DNA of 57,697 bases, taken from assembly GCF_015207255.1 (NCBI RefSeq), contig NZ_JADEXG010000029.1, positions 1-57,697 on the forward strand, read 5' to 3'. Under the pieces are notes generated by a model, which was not told the origin of the DNA, did no database searches, and was given only the letters and a program-made list of their open reading frames with translations. This DNA comes from Vasconcelosia minhoensis LEGE 07310. GTDB lineage: Bacteria; Cyanobacteriota; Cyanobacteriia; Phormidesmidales; Phormidesmidaceae. A program made the translations under genes and the position numbers. Positions 45,640 through 54,582 of this stretch are shown piece after piece; within the stretch, counting starts at the first letter, position 1, and the number at the start of each line of letters is the position of its first letter.

Positions 45640-45761
45640 AGATAGGCTGGGAGAAAAATCAAGTTTTACCCCTCCATTGTGCCAGCGATAGCGAAAAACG
45701 GCGGCATAGACTCATTCAAGCCCCTCACTCCCCTACCCCATCCCTCTCTTCCCTCTGCTAT

Positions 45762-45998
45762 GTGCTGATTGCACTGATGACCTATGGGCTGTTCAAAACC
45801 CGCTTCGGGCTGTCGCTGCGAGCCGTCGGCGAATATCCCCAGGCGGCTGGCAGTGCCGAAATTTCCGTCGCGCTGGTACGTCACGCGGCGGTGTTCTTGA
45901 GCGGCTGCCTGTCGCGGCTGGGCGGCGCTTACCTAACCCCGGCTCATGTTCAATTCACCGCCCGCAGGTACAGCGCCAACGCCAGGACCGTCCCCTAA
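45762..45998 (+). pseudogene. Fragment of a BmpC/RfuD-type ABC transporter permease
   Basis: FKTRFGLSLRAVGEYPQAAG and LSRLGGAYLTPAHVQFTA match the C-terminal half of permeases from the nucleoside/riboflavin ABC importer family (usual pattern: FGLRLRAVGENP.AA...G....LSG.LAGLGGAYL). Only about 60 residues remain, with no N-terminal membrane helices and no partners. It is a decayed remnant between the helicase gene and the IS element. Confidence 0.5.
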
Positions 45999-46074
45999 TT
46001 AGATGAGGGTTAGATCAGGGCGCAATGTTTACAGTAGGGAGCCGCCATCTACAACCGCGATCGCATTCCAGCCT

Positions 46075-46180
46075 CTAGGCGTCTAAAATTTCTTTAATTT
46101 GGGGTATGGCAGCCTTTGCTGTGTCGTAGCCCTCTTGAATCATCGGCTGCGGCTGATGGAAGTCAAAGACGCCAAACTTG
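46075..46180 (-). pseudogene. C-terminal scrap of a gene next to the IS element
   Basis: On the minus strand a frame enters from the IS end and reads LFKFGVFDFHQPQPMIQEGY, then AKAAIPQIKEILDA, to a TAG at 46075-46077. It looks like the end of a real protein, possibly patatin-like, but I am unsure. The IS boundary (TTCAA at 46178-46182, minus strand) falls at its upstream edge. The missing N-terminal part is not visible on the other side of the IS. Confidence 0.35.
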
Positions 46181-46186
46181 AATAAA

Positions 46187-47454
46187 CTACGCGCCAGTCG
46201 CTATCGCATCAGGCGGTTTCCTGTGCTTCAGTGCCCCAAGGTGCTTCATGCTTCCGCAGGAAGTAGAGCTTGAGGGCTCCACACTTGCGAGGGAAGATTC
46301 CTGCCCCCGTGCCCAGAGCAGGTTGACCTGGGCAGCATTTACGTCTCTGTCCTCAACGCGCTGGCACGCTGGGTTAGAGCAGATGTGAACTCGGTCTTTC
46401 AACGTCTTGGGGGTCAACTCCCAGCACTTTGCACAGCGCTGAGTCGGTTTGAGCTCTTGGGTGGGCGACTCCAAATAGAATCCGCCCGCCTCGGCTGACT
46501 TGTAGGCCAGCATCGGGCCAACCATGCCAAAGCCAACCGAGAGGATAGAACGGTTCAAGCCAGCTTTTTGGCGCTTCCGGTTCCCCTTTTTTTTGCTCGG
46601 GCTGTCATTCCCTTGACGTTGAGCTTTTCACCCGCGACCAGGCTATTACGGCTGACTGTGTCGCTGGTGAGTTTGTGCAACCAATCGGCTCGTTGATTGG
46701 CGACCTTTCGCTTGAGCCGGGCCACGTCCCGACTTGCTTTGCGCCACCGTCACGAGGCTTTGATGCCTGCTTTACGGTCAGGTCTGCGCTTGCGGCGAAG
46801 CTTTTTAGAGGCTGCCTTCACGGCTACATCCCCGTCCTGAATAAAGGTCGGTTTGGTTATCTTGCGGCCATCGGAGAAGGTGACGGCATCTTTGCAGCCC
46901 AGGTCAATGCCAATCGCACCAGGGCCAGTCTGCCGGACAGGCACACACTCCACCGTGATAGAGGCATACCATTTCCCTTCGCTGGCCCGATAGACGATGG
47001 TGCAGGGGGTCGGGGTGCCCCACCTCCGGGCTTTGCCGCACATCCGAATCTTGCCTAGATTCGTAATTTGCAGTTGACCATGCTTCCCGTCAGTGAGCGC
47101 TTTCCAACCCGCTTTCCCTGAGTAAGTGAAACCCGAATAGTGGCGAATTGTCTTGAACTTTGGATAGCCGCCTAGACCCTTGAAAAATCGCTGAAAGGCA
47201 AAATCTACTCGCTTCACTGTGGCCTGTAGCGCTTGGCTGCCTAGCGCTTTGTACTCAGGCCAGCACGCTTTGAAGGCTGGCAGCAGGTTTTGCTGGTCAA
47301 TGTAGCCGACAGACTGGCCGAATTTGCGGTAGCTCGTAATGCGATGCTCCACGCAGGCATTGTAGAGGTAGCCATGCAGCCGCCGCCACTCAAACAGCTT
47401 TTGCTGCTGCTGCTTGGTGGGGTATAGCCGGAAGGTGATGCGTCTAGTTACCAT
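46187..47454 (-). pseudogene. tnpB: tnpB (guide-RNA nuclease) with a stop and a frameshift
   Basis: TnpB is an RNA-guided RuvC-like nuclease. The N-terminal part (47454 to 46750) carries RLYPTKQQQQKLFEWRRLHG and the first RuvC Asp in GIDLGCKDAV. An in-frame TGA at 46750-46752 interrupts it, probably from a CGA Arg codon; reading through gives RWRKASRDVARLKRKVANQR and the Glu in LVAGEKLNVKGMT. A second lesion, one base too few in an 8-base A-run (T at 46587-46594), shifts the frame. The C-terminal part (46558-46187) then supplies the zinc finger CAKC...CSNPAC and the last Asp in DRDVNAAQ. All three catalytic acidic residues are still encoded, but not in one frame. Confidence 0.85.
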
Positions 47455-47477
47455 GTCCTAAGTATACCTCACCTGCA

Positions 47478-47900
47478 ATGACTAGGACAACGCTACATAA
47501 GGCAGCTCATGTCGCTTACAGTATTCACCTACATATTTACCTGGTGACACGGTATCGCCGTAAATGCCTCACACAACCAATAGCTGAGTGCATCGCGGAA
47601 ACTGTGCGGCGAATTTGTACTAAGAACAGGTCTGAACTAATGGAATGGGGGGTTGAGCCTGACCATATTCATTTCCTGGTCAGCTTGCACCCAGACAACA
47701 ACATCTCTCAGCTCGTCAAAAGCTTCAAGTCTGCTTCAACCAAGGCCGTGATGGCTCAATTCCCGTCCGATTTCAGGCAGACTTACGGGAAGGGCCGCAG
47801 CCTGTGGGGTAGGCAGAAAGCCATAATCTCCTGCGGCGGAGCGCCCTTGGCAATTGTGATGGAGTACGTCAAGAACCAGGCAGGGGTTGAGGCTGAGTAG
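47478..47900 (+). CDS. tnpA: IS200-family Y1 transposase TnpA
   Basis: This 140-residue single-strand transposase has the family start (VAYSIHLHIYLVTRYRRK), the HUH metal-binding pair in DHIHFLVSL and the catalytic Tyr in AIVMEYVKNQ. LWGRQKAIISCGGAPL, the usual segment before the catalytic helix, is present. Length is normal. It looks intact, unlike the neighbouring tnpB, so the element could in principle still move. Confidence 0.88.
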   Translation: MTRTTLHKAAHVAYSIHLHIYLVTRYRRKCLTQPIAECIAETVRRICTKNRSELMEWGVEPDHIHFLVSLHPDNNISQLVKSFKSASTKAVMAQFPSDFRQTYGKGRSLWGRQKAIISCGGAPLAIVMEYVKNQAGVEAE

Positions 47901-47955
47901 CATAAACTCCGTGTTCGCTTTCATCCCCCAGTCACTTCGCGTCAGGGGGATTTCC

Positions 47956-48553
47956 CGCTCACGATGCTAAGGATGCGGTGGCTTTTCATGCTCTCCCTTG
48001 CTTAGGCTGCTATCTCAACCTTACCGAATCTTACCTGCCCGCTCGACGAATCTATTCAACAAAGCTATACGAATCGGGAAAGAGACAGAGGCTTCCAACG
48101 CATGAAACAGAGCAACTAGCAATGTCACCAGGAACACATTACATTACCTGACAGAAAAGCAGCTCCTGCAAGTTACATTTTTGTTACTACTTGCAGAAAG
48201 TTAAAGACTCTAATAGTATCGGCTTGTAGTAAATCACCACTAACTCAGGTCAGGCGCAAAATGCAAACCATCTTGTCCGTACAAGGGTCTCAATGGCGTC
48301 ACCTTAATGCTGCATGTGAAGAGTTGTAAGCCATGAATCTCGGCCCCACTAGTGTTGTAGCAGCTTGCCGATAGATAACTATAGATGCTGTAGCTTTTTA
48401 CAGGTGTTCAAGGAGCCGTACATATATCTTTAACGCCACTTAACCTGAGAATGTTTCACACAATACAATGGCTCTAAGATTGTTTTAAGTATAGGCAGTT
48501 ATTGCTGATCAGCATGTAGCTGCTTTCAGAAAGGAAGTTACAAACAAAATAAG
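47956..48553. other. Intergenic region upstream of the NmrA-diiron-scyD genes
   Basis: About 600 bases, AT-rich towards the right, without a supportable gene. It lies between the IS end and the next operon and must contain that operon's promoter. GCTGATCAGC, a 10-bp palindrome, is at about 48504-48513. AAGGAAG at about 48531 lies rather far from the ATG at 48554. I found no riboswitch or tRNA. Confidence 0.35.
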
Positions 48554-49459
48554 ATGAATAAGATGAATAAGACGCAAAAACGTATCCTCGTTTACTGTGC
48601 AACAGGTCTTCAAGGACAAGCCGTTGCCAGTCGCCTTCTACTAAAGGAGGACTTTTCAATCAGGCTCCTAGTCCGAAACCCGGAAAAAGCTGAAGCTTTA
48701 CAACGAGCCGGAGCCGAGATTTTTTGTGGAGATCTTGGAGAGGCTTCAAGCTTGGTTTCGGCTAACGATGGCGTTGACCGAGTCTTTTTACAGCTGCCAC
48801 TAGACTTTACACCAGCTGTTGTTGACTACGCCATTAATGCAATCGATGCAGCAAAAGAAGCTGGTGTCAGCTTGCTTGTACTGAATACAAGTGTCATAGT
48901 ACCTAGCGAAAAAACAGGCGTGAAAGCTATAGATCTCAAGTACGATATCGAACATTATCTGAAACGAAGTAGTCTACCCTATATTATCCTACGGCCGACA
49001 TTTTATATGGAAAACTTAGCCGCTCCCTGGTCTGTACCCAGCATTCAAGAAAAGTCGACTGTTGCCTATCCCATTCCAGCTGATTTCCCCGCATCTTGGA
49101 TTGGGGTTGAAGATCTGGCCTCATATGTGGTGGAAGCTTTGAAAAAAACTGAGCTAGCAGGCTCTGAATTTAACATCGGTGGGCCTGAAGTTTTGACGGG
49201 CAAGGATATTGCTGAGCGGTTTTCTCAGGCACTACGTCGAGAAATTGATTACTATCCCATCCCTCTTGATACGTTTGAAGAACAAATCAATGCTGGTATC
49301 GGTGAGCCCATTGGGACAGAAATTGCGGCCTTATATGGATGGTTTGTGAGTCAGCCGCAGTCGCCAGTAGCTCTGAGTCTAAACGCAGTACTAGAAAAGT
49401 TACCAGTGCAGCTAACACCAATGAGTGAATGGATTAATCAGCAAGACTGTTTTAAATGA
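48554..49459 (+). CDS. NmrA-like NAD(P)-binding reductase (atypical SDR)
   Basis: This 301-residue protein opens with a Rossmann motif of the NmrA type, YCATGLQGQAVASRLL, then RLLVRNPEKAEAL and the strand/loop GVSLLVLNTSV. LPYIILRPTFYMENLA is the conserved NmrA/isoflavone-reductase segment and the C-terminal lid has FNIGGPEVLTGKDIAE. The family includes quinone and phenylpropanoid reductases and redox-sensing regulators. Substrate is unknown. Two in-frame ATGs are possible (48554 and 48563, in an AAGATGAAT repeat). It is first in a run with a diiron protein and a ScyD-like protein, so a tailoring step on an aromatic product is an inference. Confidence 0.8.
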   Translation: MNKMNKTQKRILVYCATGLQGQAVASRLLLKEDFSIRLLVRNPEKAEALQRAGAEIFCGDLGEASSLVSANDGVDRVFLQLPLDFTPAVVDYAINAIDAAKEAGVSLLVLNTSVIVPSEKTGVKAIDLKYDIEHYLKRSSLPYIILRPTFYMENLAAPWSVPSIQEKSTVAYPIPADFPASWIGVEDLASYVVEALKKTELAGSEFNIGGPEVLTGKDIAERFSQALRREIDYYPIPLDTFEEQINAGIGEPIGTEIAALYGWFVSQPQSPVALSLNAVLEKLPVQLTPMSEWINQQDCFK

Positions 49460-49561
49460 AGTAAATCATACCATTTCCAACTTGCCGCGAATTTCGATGC
49501 CTGCATATTCATCTGCGGTTCTTTGTTCTCATCAAACCAACCTAAAATACAGGAAATATCT

Positions 49562-50272
49562 ATGAGTCACGCCAGTACAGACAGGACTTTAGCTCCATCT
49601 AGTGTTACAATGCATTCGCTTTACAACTATCTTGAATTAAAGGAAAACATATTTATGGAGCACTTATTCTTTAAACAGCTAGAATCCTTGAATAGCTTGA
49701 GTCAGCTAGCTCCAGTGGCTCAGAAAATGGCCTTTTGGGTATTGTCTTTTCAAGATCTCTTAGAACTCAACGTGAGAAGGATTCAGGATGGAAGCTTAAA
49801 AAAACTACTGAGATTGCATCAGTCTGAAGATGCGGGTCATGAGGAATGGTTTTTGCATGATTTGGATGTAATGAACGTCGAAGCGCCTGGGATTCGCTCC
49901 TTGTATGGTGAGAAAAATACACCGGTCCGCGACACAACCTATGAAATCCTTGCTAAGGTCTTCGAGGCTCGTAGCGATCACGAGCGTATCGCGATCTTAT
50001 TAACAATTGAGTCTGCTGCAAAGGTTTTCTTTAGCAAGATTTCTGGATTTTCAGAGCGGCTAGAAGCTTCTGATAAATTAAAATACTTCTCAAAAAAACA
50101 TCTAGCAGCAGAAGAGAGTCATGATTCTTTGGATAATGAGATGGACGAGCTGTTGGCCCATATGTGGATGGCTGACGATAAAAAGCAGGTAGTACATAGA
50201 ATTGTTGACCATGTCTACATAAACTTTTCAAATATGTTTGATCACTTCAACACACTATTAACGATAAGCTAA
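49562..50272 (+). CDS. Haem-oxygenase-like diiron oxidase/oxygenase (HDO family)
   Basis: This all-helical 236-residue protein starts at ATG 49562, with AGGAAA 8 nt upstream; an upstream TTG is unlikely. It carries the spaced ligand sets of the haem-oxygenase-like metalloenzymes: LHQSEDAGHEEWFLHDLDV, the Glu in LLTIESAAKVFF and the KHLAAEESHDSL helix. Members include UndA, BesC and SznF, which cleave or N-oxygenate amino or fatty acids, and CADD-type proteins. The substrate is not predictable. It lies between an NmrA reductase and a ScyD-like protein, upstream of trp genes, so an amino-acid- or tryptophan-derived substrate is plausible but unproven. Confidence 0.7.
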   Translation: MSHASTDRTLAPSSVTMHSLYNYLELKENIFMEHLFFKQLESLNSLSQLAPVAQKMAFWVLSFQDLLELNVRRIQDGSLKKLLRLHQSEDAGHEEWFLHDLDVMNVEAPGIRSLYGEKNTPVRDTTYEILAKVFEARSDHERIAILLTIESAAKVFFSKISGFSERLEASDKLKYFSKKHLAAEESHDSLDNEMDELLAHMWMADDKKQVVHRIVDHVYINFSNMFDHFNTLLTIS

Positions 50273-50404
50273 TGTTTCTGCAGGAATTCGAAATAAGGAT
50301 GAGGATTCACATTCGGCCCGGTAATGGTAACGGCTGCTTATGTCTGATAATGCAGACACCAAGTTTGAAATAACGTGTTGGTCTAAGATAGGATTTTCGC
50401 CATC

Positions 50405-51715
50405 ATGAAGATGATTCGCAATCAGTGTTTTATTGGTCAGTACTCTTTGAAACTGTTGATTAGTGTATTCTCAGCTCTGCTCTGTTCTGCTGGTGTAGCT
50501 CAAGCTGCAAGCCTAACAACCATTGCTACAGGGCTGAACAATCCAAGAGGAATGACGTTTGGTCCAGAAGGCGAACTGTACGTTGCTGAAGCAGGCATCG
50601 GTGGAAATGGCCTGACGGTGCCAGCGCCGGAGCTAAATTCAATTCAAACCTTTGGACTTTCGGGCTCTGTCACGAAAGTAAAAGATGGAATGCAACAGCG
50701 TGTAATAACTGACTTGCCGTCGTTAGCATTGATTCCAGTAGGCGCTACGGCCCCGACTAATTTAGGGGCGACACTTCCCGCGACAGGGGTTCATGATATT
50801 GATTTTGACCAGAATGGAAATCCTTACGCTCTATTCGGGTATGCGACAACAACTGATCAGAAAGACGCGATTGTTGCAGCAGGTGGCAATGACTTAGGAA
50901 AGTTGCTTTCATTCGATATCAACAAGGATGGGTACTGGGAGCGCGGAGACTTTACAGTCGATTTAGTAGAGTTTGAGGAATTAGACAATCCGGATGATGG
51001 TGCGTTTCTCAATAATCCATTTGATTTAGAGATTTATAATAATACCTTTTACGTTTCAGATCCTGGAGGAAACAACTTCTATTCTGCAGGCCTAGATGGA
51101 AATGTTACTCTAAATGCAGTTTTTCCTCCGGAAGTTGTTGATGGTGAGTCTTTCGAGCGCGTGCCTACGACAGCAGCCTTAGGACCTGATGGTGCTTTTT
51201 ACATAGGAGAGCTAACCGGCAACTTCGCGCCGCCTGGTAGCGCTCGCGTCTTGAGACTCGCTTCCGGAAGTGATCCTGAGGTTTTCGCTGGAGGATTTAC
51301 TCAAATTATCGGGTTGGATTTTGACAGCAATGGCGATCTGTATGTTTTAGAATTTGCCGTCAATCCAGATGCCCCTATTCCCACAGATGAATCTGAACAA
51401 GACTTTACAGGCGCACTCCGAAAAATCTCTGCGAACGGTAGCCTACGCACACTAATTGAAGCTGGCGAAGGGTTAGTAGGGCCGACTGGCTTGGCCATAG
51501 GACCTGATGACTCTATTTATGTCTCGAACTTCGGCACCACTATAGGGAGCGGCGAAATTGTCCGTGTAGAGGAGGCACCTTCCGTTCCGGAGAGGGCTTC
51601 AGGATTGCCTATTTTAGCTGTGGGCGCTGCTGGATATATCTTGTTAAAGAAAAAAACAATGACCTCACAGGCTCAAAAATTAAAATTACAGAATGTAAAC
51701 TCAGCGGCTAGCTAG
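50405..51715 (+). CDS. ScyD/ScyE-like exported beta-propeller protein
   Basis: This 436-residue protein has a signal peptide (hydrophobic LLISVFSALLCSAGVAQA, cleavage near residue 35). NHL/SMP30-like repeats follow: GLNNPRGMTFGPEGELYVAE, GVHDIDFDQNGNPYALFGYA, AALGPDGAFYIGELTGNF and TGLAIGPDDSIYVSNFG. The end VPERASGLPILAVGAAGYIL plus KKK resembles a PEP-CTERM sorting signal. ScyD and ScyE are periplasmic proteins of the scytonemin sunscreen cluster. The rest of that cluster (scyA-C) is not in this window. Its 3' end overlaps the convergent regulator gene by 15 bp. Confidence 0.8.
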   Translation: MKMIRNQCFIGQYSLKLLISVFSALLCSAGVAQAASLTTIATGLNNPRGMTFGPEGELYVAEAGIGGNGLTVPAPELNSIQTFGLSGSVTKVKDGMQQRVITDLPSLALIPVGATAPTNLGATLPATGVHDIDFDQNGNPYALFGYATTTDQKDAIVAAGGNDLGKLLSFDINKDGYWERGDFTVDLVEFEELDNPDDGAFLNNPFDLEIYNNTFYVSDPGGNNFYSAGLDGNVTLNAVFPPEVVDGESFERVPTTAALGPDGAFYIGELTGNFAPPGSARVLRLASGSDPEVFAGGFTQIIGLDFDSNGDLYVLEFAVNPDAPIPTDESEQDFTGALRKISANGSLRTLIEAGEGLVGPTGLAIGPDDSIYVSNFGTTIGSGEIVRVEEAPSVPERASGLPILAVGAAGYILLKKKTMTSQAQKLKLQNVNSAAS

Positions 51716-52024
51716 ATAAACCTCCCCCCACTGCTTCATCGATATTAATATCGGAATAAGGCTGCGGCCTTCCTGAGTAAGAGAATATTCAACTTTAAGA
51801 GGTGACAAATAAGCTTTCCTTTGGATCAAGTAATCCCGTTCAAGTTCTTTAAGTTGAAGTGTCAGGACACGTCGGCTGATGCTCGGAATCTTTCGTTGGA
51901 GCTGGCCAAATCTCTGAGTGTCCTCTCCCAAGTAGTACAAAATGTTGGGCTTCCATTTTCCAGAAATAAGATCAATCGTAATTTTTACTGGGCATGTCTC
52001 CTGAGGTTTAGTCTCAGTTTTCAT
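51701..52024 (-). CDS. HxlR-family winged-helix regulator
   Basis: This 107-residue DNA-binding regulator shows the HxlR pattern: ETCPVKITIDLISGKWKPNI, then FGQLQRKIPSISRRVLTLQL and KELERDYLIQRKAYLS. The N-terminal Cys in TCPV is at the position used for thiol sensing of quinones and electrophiles in relatives such as YodB/HypR. Start: ATG at 52024, with AAGGAG 9 nt upstream, rather than ATG 52030. It is divergent from trpEG and convergent with the ScyD-like gene, which makes it the likely regulator of both units. HxlR proteins often control NmrA/quinone-reductase genes, which fits the gene at 48554. Confidence 0.85.
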   Translation of the reverse strand: MKTETKPQETCPVKITIDLISGKWKPNILYYLGEDTQRFGQLQRKIPSISRRVLTLQLKELERDYLIQRKAYLSPLKVEYSLTQEGRSLIPILISMKQWGEVYLASR

Positions 52025-52274
52025 GATCATACACTCCTTGCATTTTCGGTGTCAACGCACAAGTAGTTGAGTCATGATCAATTTTAGCAGCTTATAACCG
52101 CCCAACTGCCTGAAATTCCAACTTAATAGAAATGACGCCTATCTGGCTGCCGAATTAATAGTAAGTATCGCCATCGCAAGCTAGCAACATGTATTGCTTA
52201 TCTCATCTTCTCTTTTACGGATTGGCTTGGGAAAAAGTACCAAACGAGAAACGTTTAAAAATAAGGAAAATGCA
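52025..52274. promoter_or_regulatory. Divergent control region between hxlR-like gene and trpEG
   Basis: This 250-bp gap holds the promoters for both directions. The 9-mer TCATGATCA occurs at 52021-52029 (over the regulator start) and again at 52072-52080, 51 bp apart; each contains the palindromic core TGATCA. They are candidate operator half-sites of the HxlR protein. The region is AT-rich. No attenuator-like Trp-codon leader was seen. Confidence 0.45.
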
Positions 52275-54491
52275 ATGCTTCAAGAGTCTTATACCTATAC
52301 TACACGCGGCAATGTTCAGGTGAGTCGCCGTGTAACCTCTCTATCCATAGCAGAAACTTTCAGCGGTCTACTTCCACAACTTGACTCAAAAAAAGGGGCA
52401 ATACTTCAAAGCAGTTATGAGTATCCAGGACGTTACAAGCGTTGGGCGATCGGCTTCGTCGATCCGCCTTTAGAAATAACTACTAAGGATAATACTTTTG
52501 TAATCAGAGCATTGAACGATCGGGGGCAGGTGTTAGTGTCCCATTTAGACCTTATCCTATGCTGCATTTCAGGCATAGATGACCTAAAACGTGAAAATCA
52601 GTGTATCAGAGGAAAGATTTTGCCTGGCAAGCAAATGTTTCAAGAAGAGAATCGTAGTCGTCAGCCTTCGGTGTTTTCGATAATTCGTTCCGTTTTAGAT
52701 ACCTTTCACAGTGACCAAGATAGCTACCTTGGTCTCTATGGAGCGTTTGGATACAACCTCATCTTCCAATTTGAATCCGTTTCCAAGCGTCGTGACCAAG
52801 GCGATGAACAGCGTGACATAGTGCTCTATTTACCTGATCATTTATTTGTCATTGATAATAGCGCCCGGCAGTCGTTTGAGTTGGAATATGAGTTTGATAC
52901 TGAAACTGGCAGTACCAAAGGTGTAGCACGCTGCGGCGAAGTCACTGACTTTCGCGGAGAGCGGCAGTTCTTAACACGCCAGTGCGACCATCAGCCTGGC
53001 GAGTATGCTGAATTAGTAAAGAAGGCGCTCAGGTATTTTCGCCAAGGAGACTTATTTGAAGTAGTGCCCAGCCAAAGCTTTTTCAGGAGCTGCAATGAAC
53101 CACCTTCTAAGTTGTTTGAAACCCTCCTTGAGATTAATCCAAGCCCCTATAGTTTTATGTTTAATTTGGGGGGCGAGTATCTGATTGGCGCTTCACCAGA
53201 AATGTTTGTGCGGGTTGATGGCCGTCGTGTTGAAACCTGTCCGATTAGTGGCACTATTCGGCGCGGTCAAAATGCCATTGAGGATGCTTCTCGGATACTT
53301 GAATTGCTGAATTCTAAAAAGGATGAAGCTGAACTTACGATGTGTACCGATGTAGATCGTAACGATAAGTCTCGCATTTGTGACCCAGGTTCAGTGCGGG
53401 TAATAGGCCGACGCCAGGTTGAACTTTACAGCCACCTGATTCACACGGTGGATCATGTTGAAGGTTTTCTGTGTCCTGAATTTGATGGCGTAGATGCATT
53501 CTTGACACATACTTGGGCAGTGACAGTAACAGGCGCACCTAAACGTGCAGCGGTTCAGTTTATTGAAGAAAATGAGAGCAGTTCTCGTCGATGGTATGGA
53601 GGAGCCGTTGGGTCTTTCACTTTTAACGGAAGTGTGAATACTGGGCTTGTCCTCCGAACCATACGTCTCAAAGATTCAATTGCCGAAATTCGCGTGGGTG
53701 CGACCTTACTGTATGATTCGCAGCCTGAAGCTGAAGAAGAAGAAATACAACTCAAGGCAACGGCGATGCTTCAAGCTCTGCACTTGGCTCAGCAGAATAA
53801 CTCTCCATTAAATCATCGGTTAAGGCCACAGACAAAATCGCAGGTTCTAGAGTGGCCTCAGCTAAGGAAAAAGGTCGTCCTATTAATAGATTATGAGGAC
53901 TCGTTTGTTCATACACTAGCAAACTACATTCGCCAGACAGGGGCTCGAGTTATCACTCTTCGTCATGGATTTCCAGAATCGGTATTTGAAATAGAAAATC
54001 CAGATTTAGTAGTTCTTTCCCCCGGCCCCGGCAGACCAAGCGATTTTAACTTAAGCAACGCTATTCAAACCTGTGTTCAACGAGATATTCCGCTATTTGG
54101 GGTTTGTTTGGGGTTACAGGGTATAGTAGAAAGGTTTGGTGGAGAGCTCAGTCTGTTGCCGACTCCGCAGCATGGTAAGGCCTCTGAGATCTCGGTGACT
54201 TCTGCCGAGTCATTTCTTTTTGAAGGGTTGCCTCAAAGATTTGTTGTAGGACGATATCATTCATTATGCGTCCAACCAGAAAAAACACCCTCTGAGCTGG
54301 TTGTAACCGCTATCTCAGAAGAAGGGGTTGTGATGGCTATTGAGCATAAAGTGTTGCCCATCGCGGCAGTCCAATTTCATCCCGAATCGATCATGACGTT
54401 AGCGGACGGGATCGGCTTGTCTATCATACACAACGTCATACAGAAATTCACCAAGTTGGCACCGACAGAGAGGCCCGTTCCCGTCGGCTAG
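52275..54491 (+). CDS. trpEG: Fused anthranilate synthase (TrpE-TrpG)
   Basis: This single chain of 738 residues converts chorismate plus glutamine to anthranilate, the first step to tryptophan. ATG 52275 has AAGGA 7 nt upstream; the longer reading from 52194 is unlikely. The TrpE part has ILQSSYEYPGRYKRW (Trp-feedback region), SGTIRRG, CTDVDRNDKSR and TVTGAPKRAA. From ~560 the amidotransferase starts (VVLLIDYEDSFVHTLA), with the Cys in GVCLGLQG and His/Glu in QFHPES. Such fusions are known in Nostoc and Agrobacterium. Catalytic residues look intact. Feedback insensitivity cannot be judged by eye. It heads a run trpEG-trpC-trpA-trpB. Confidence 0.93.
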   Translation: MLQESYTYTTRGNVQVSRRVTSLSIAETFSGLLPQLDSKKGAILQSSYEYPGRYKRWAIGFVDPPLEITTKDNTFVIRALNDRGQVLVSHLDLILCCISGIDDLKRENQCIRGKILPGKQMFQEENRSRQPSVFSIIRSVLDTFHSDQDSYLGLYGAFGYNLIFQFESVSKRRDQGDEQRDIVLYLPDHLFVIDNSARQSFELEYEFDTETGSTKGVARCGEVTDFRGERQFLTRQCDHQPGEYAELVKKALRYFRQGDLFEVVPSQSFFRSCNEPPSKLFETLLEINPSPYSFMFNLGGEYLIGASPEMFVRVDGRRVETCPISGTIRRGQNAIEDASRILELLNSKKDEAELTMCTDVDRNDKSRICDPGSVRVIGRRQVELYSHLIHTVDHVEGFLCPEFDGVDAFLTHTWAVTVTGAPKRAAVQFIEENESSSRRWYGGAVGSFTFNGSVNTGLVLRTIRLKDSIAEIRVGATLLYDSQPEAEEEEIQLKATAMLQALHLAQQNNSPLNHRLRPQTKSQVLEWPQLRKKVVLLIDYEDSFVHTLANYIRQTGARVITLRHGFPESVFEIENPDLVVLSPGPGRPSDFNLSNAIQTCVQRDIPLFGVCLGLQGIVERFGGELSLLPTPQHGKASEISVTSAESFLFEGLPQRFVVGRYHSLCVQPEKTPSELVVTAISEEGVVMAIEHKVLPIAAVQFHPESIMTLADGIGLSIIHNVIQKFTKLAPTERPVPVG

Positions 54492-54582
54492 GGGAAAACA
54501 GCCAAATGACCGGAAGAACCTTAATTGTACTGCACATTATGTCGCATTGAAGCTCTTTGAATGTACCTATTCTTGAGAAGAT

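Larger units (their letters stand above)
46178..47955. mobile_element. IS200/IS605-type element with divergent tnpB and tnpA
   Basis: A tnpA-like Y1 transposase gene (plus) and a tnpB-like gene (minus) start 23 bp apart and diverge, as in IS605. A stem ATCCCCC (47923-47929) / GGGGGAT (47945-47951) lies just after tnpA, as expected for the subterminal hairpins of this family. On the tnpB side TTCAA at 46178-46182 is a plausible right-end cleavage motif. The exact ends are uncertain by tens of bases. No direct repeats are expected for this mechanism. Confidence 0.7.
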
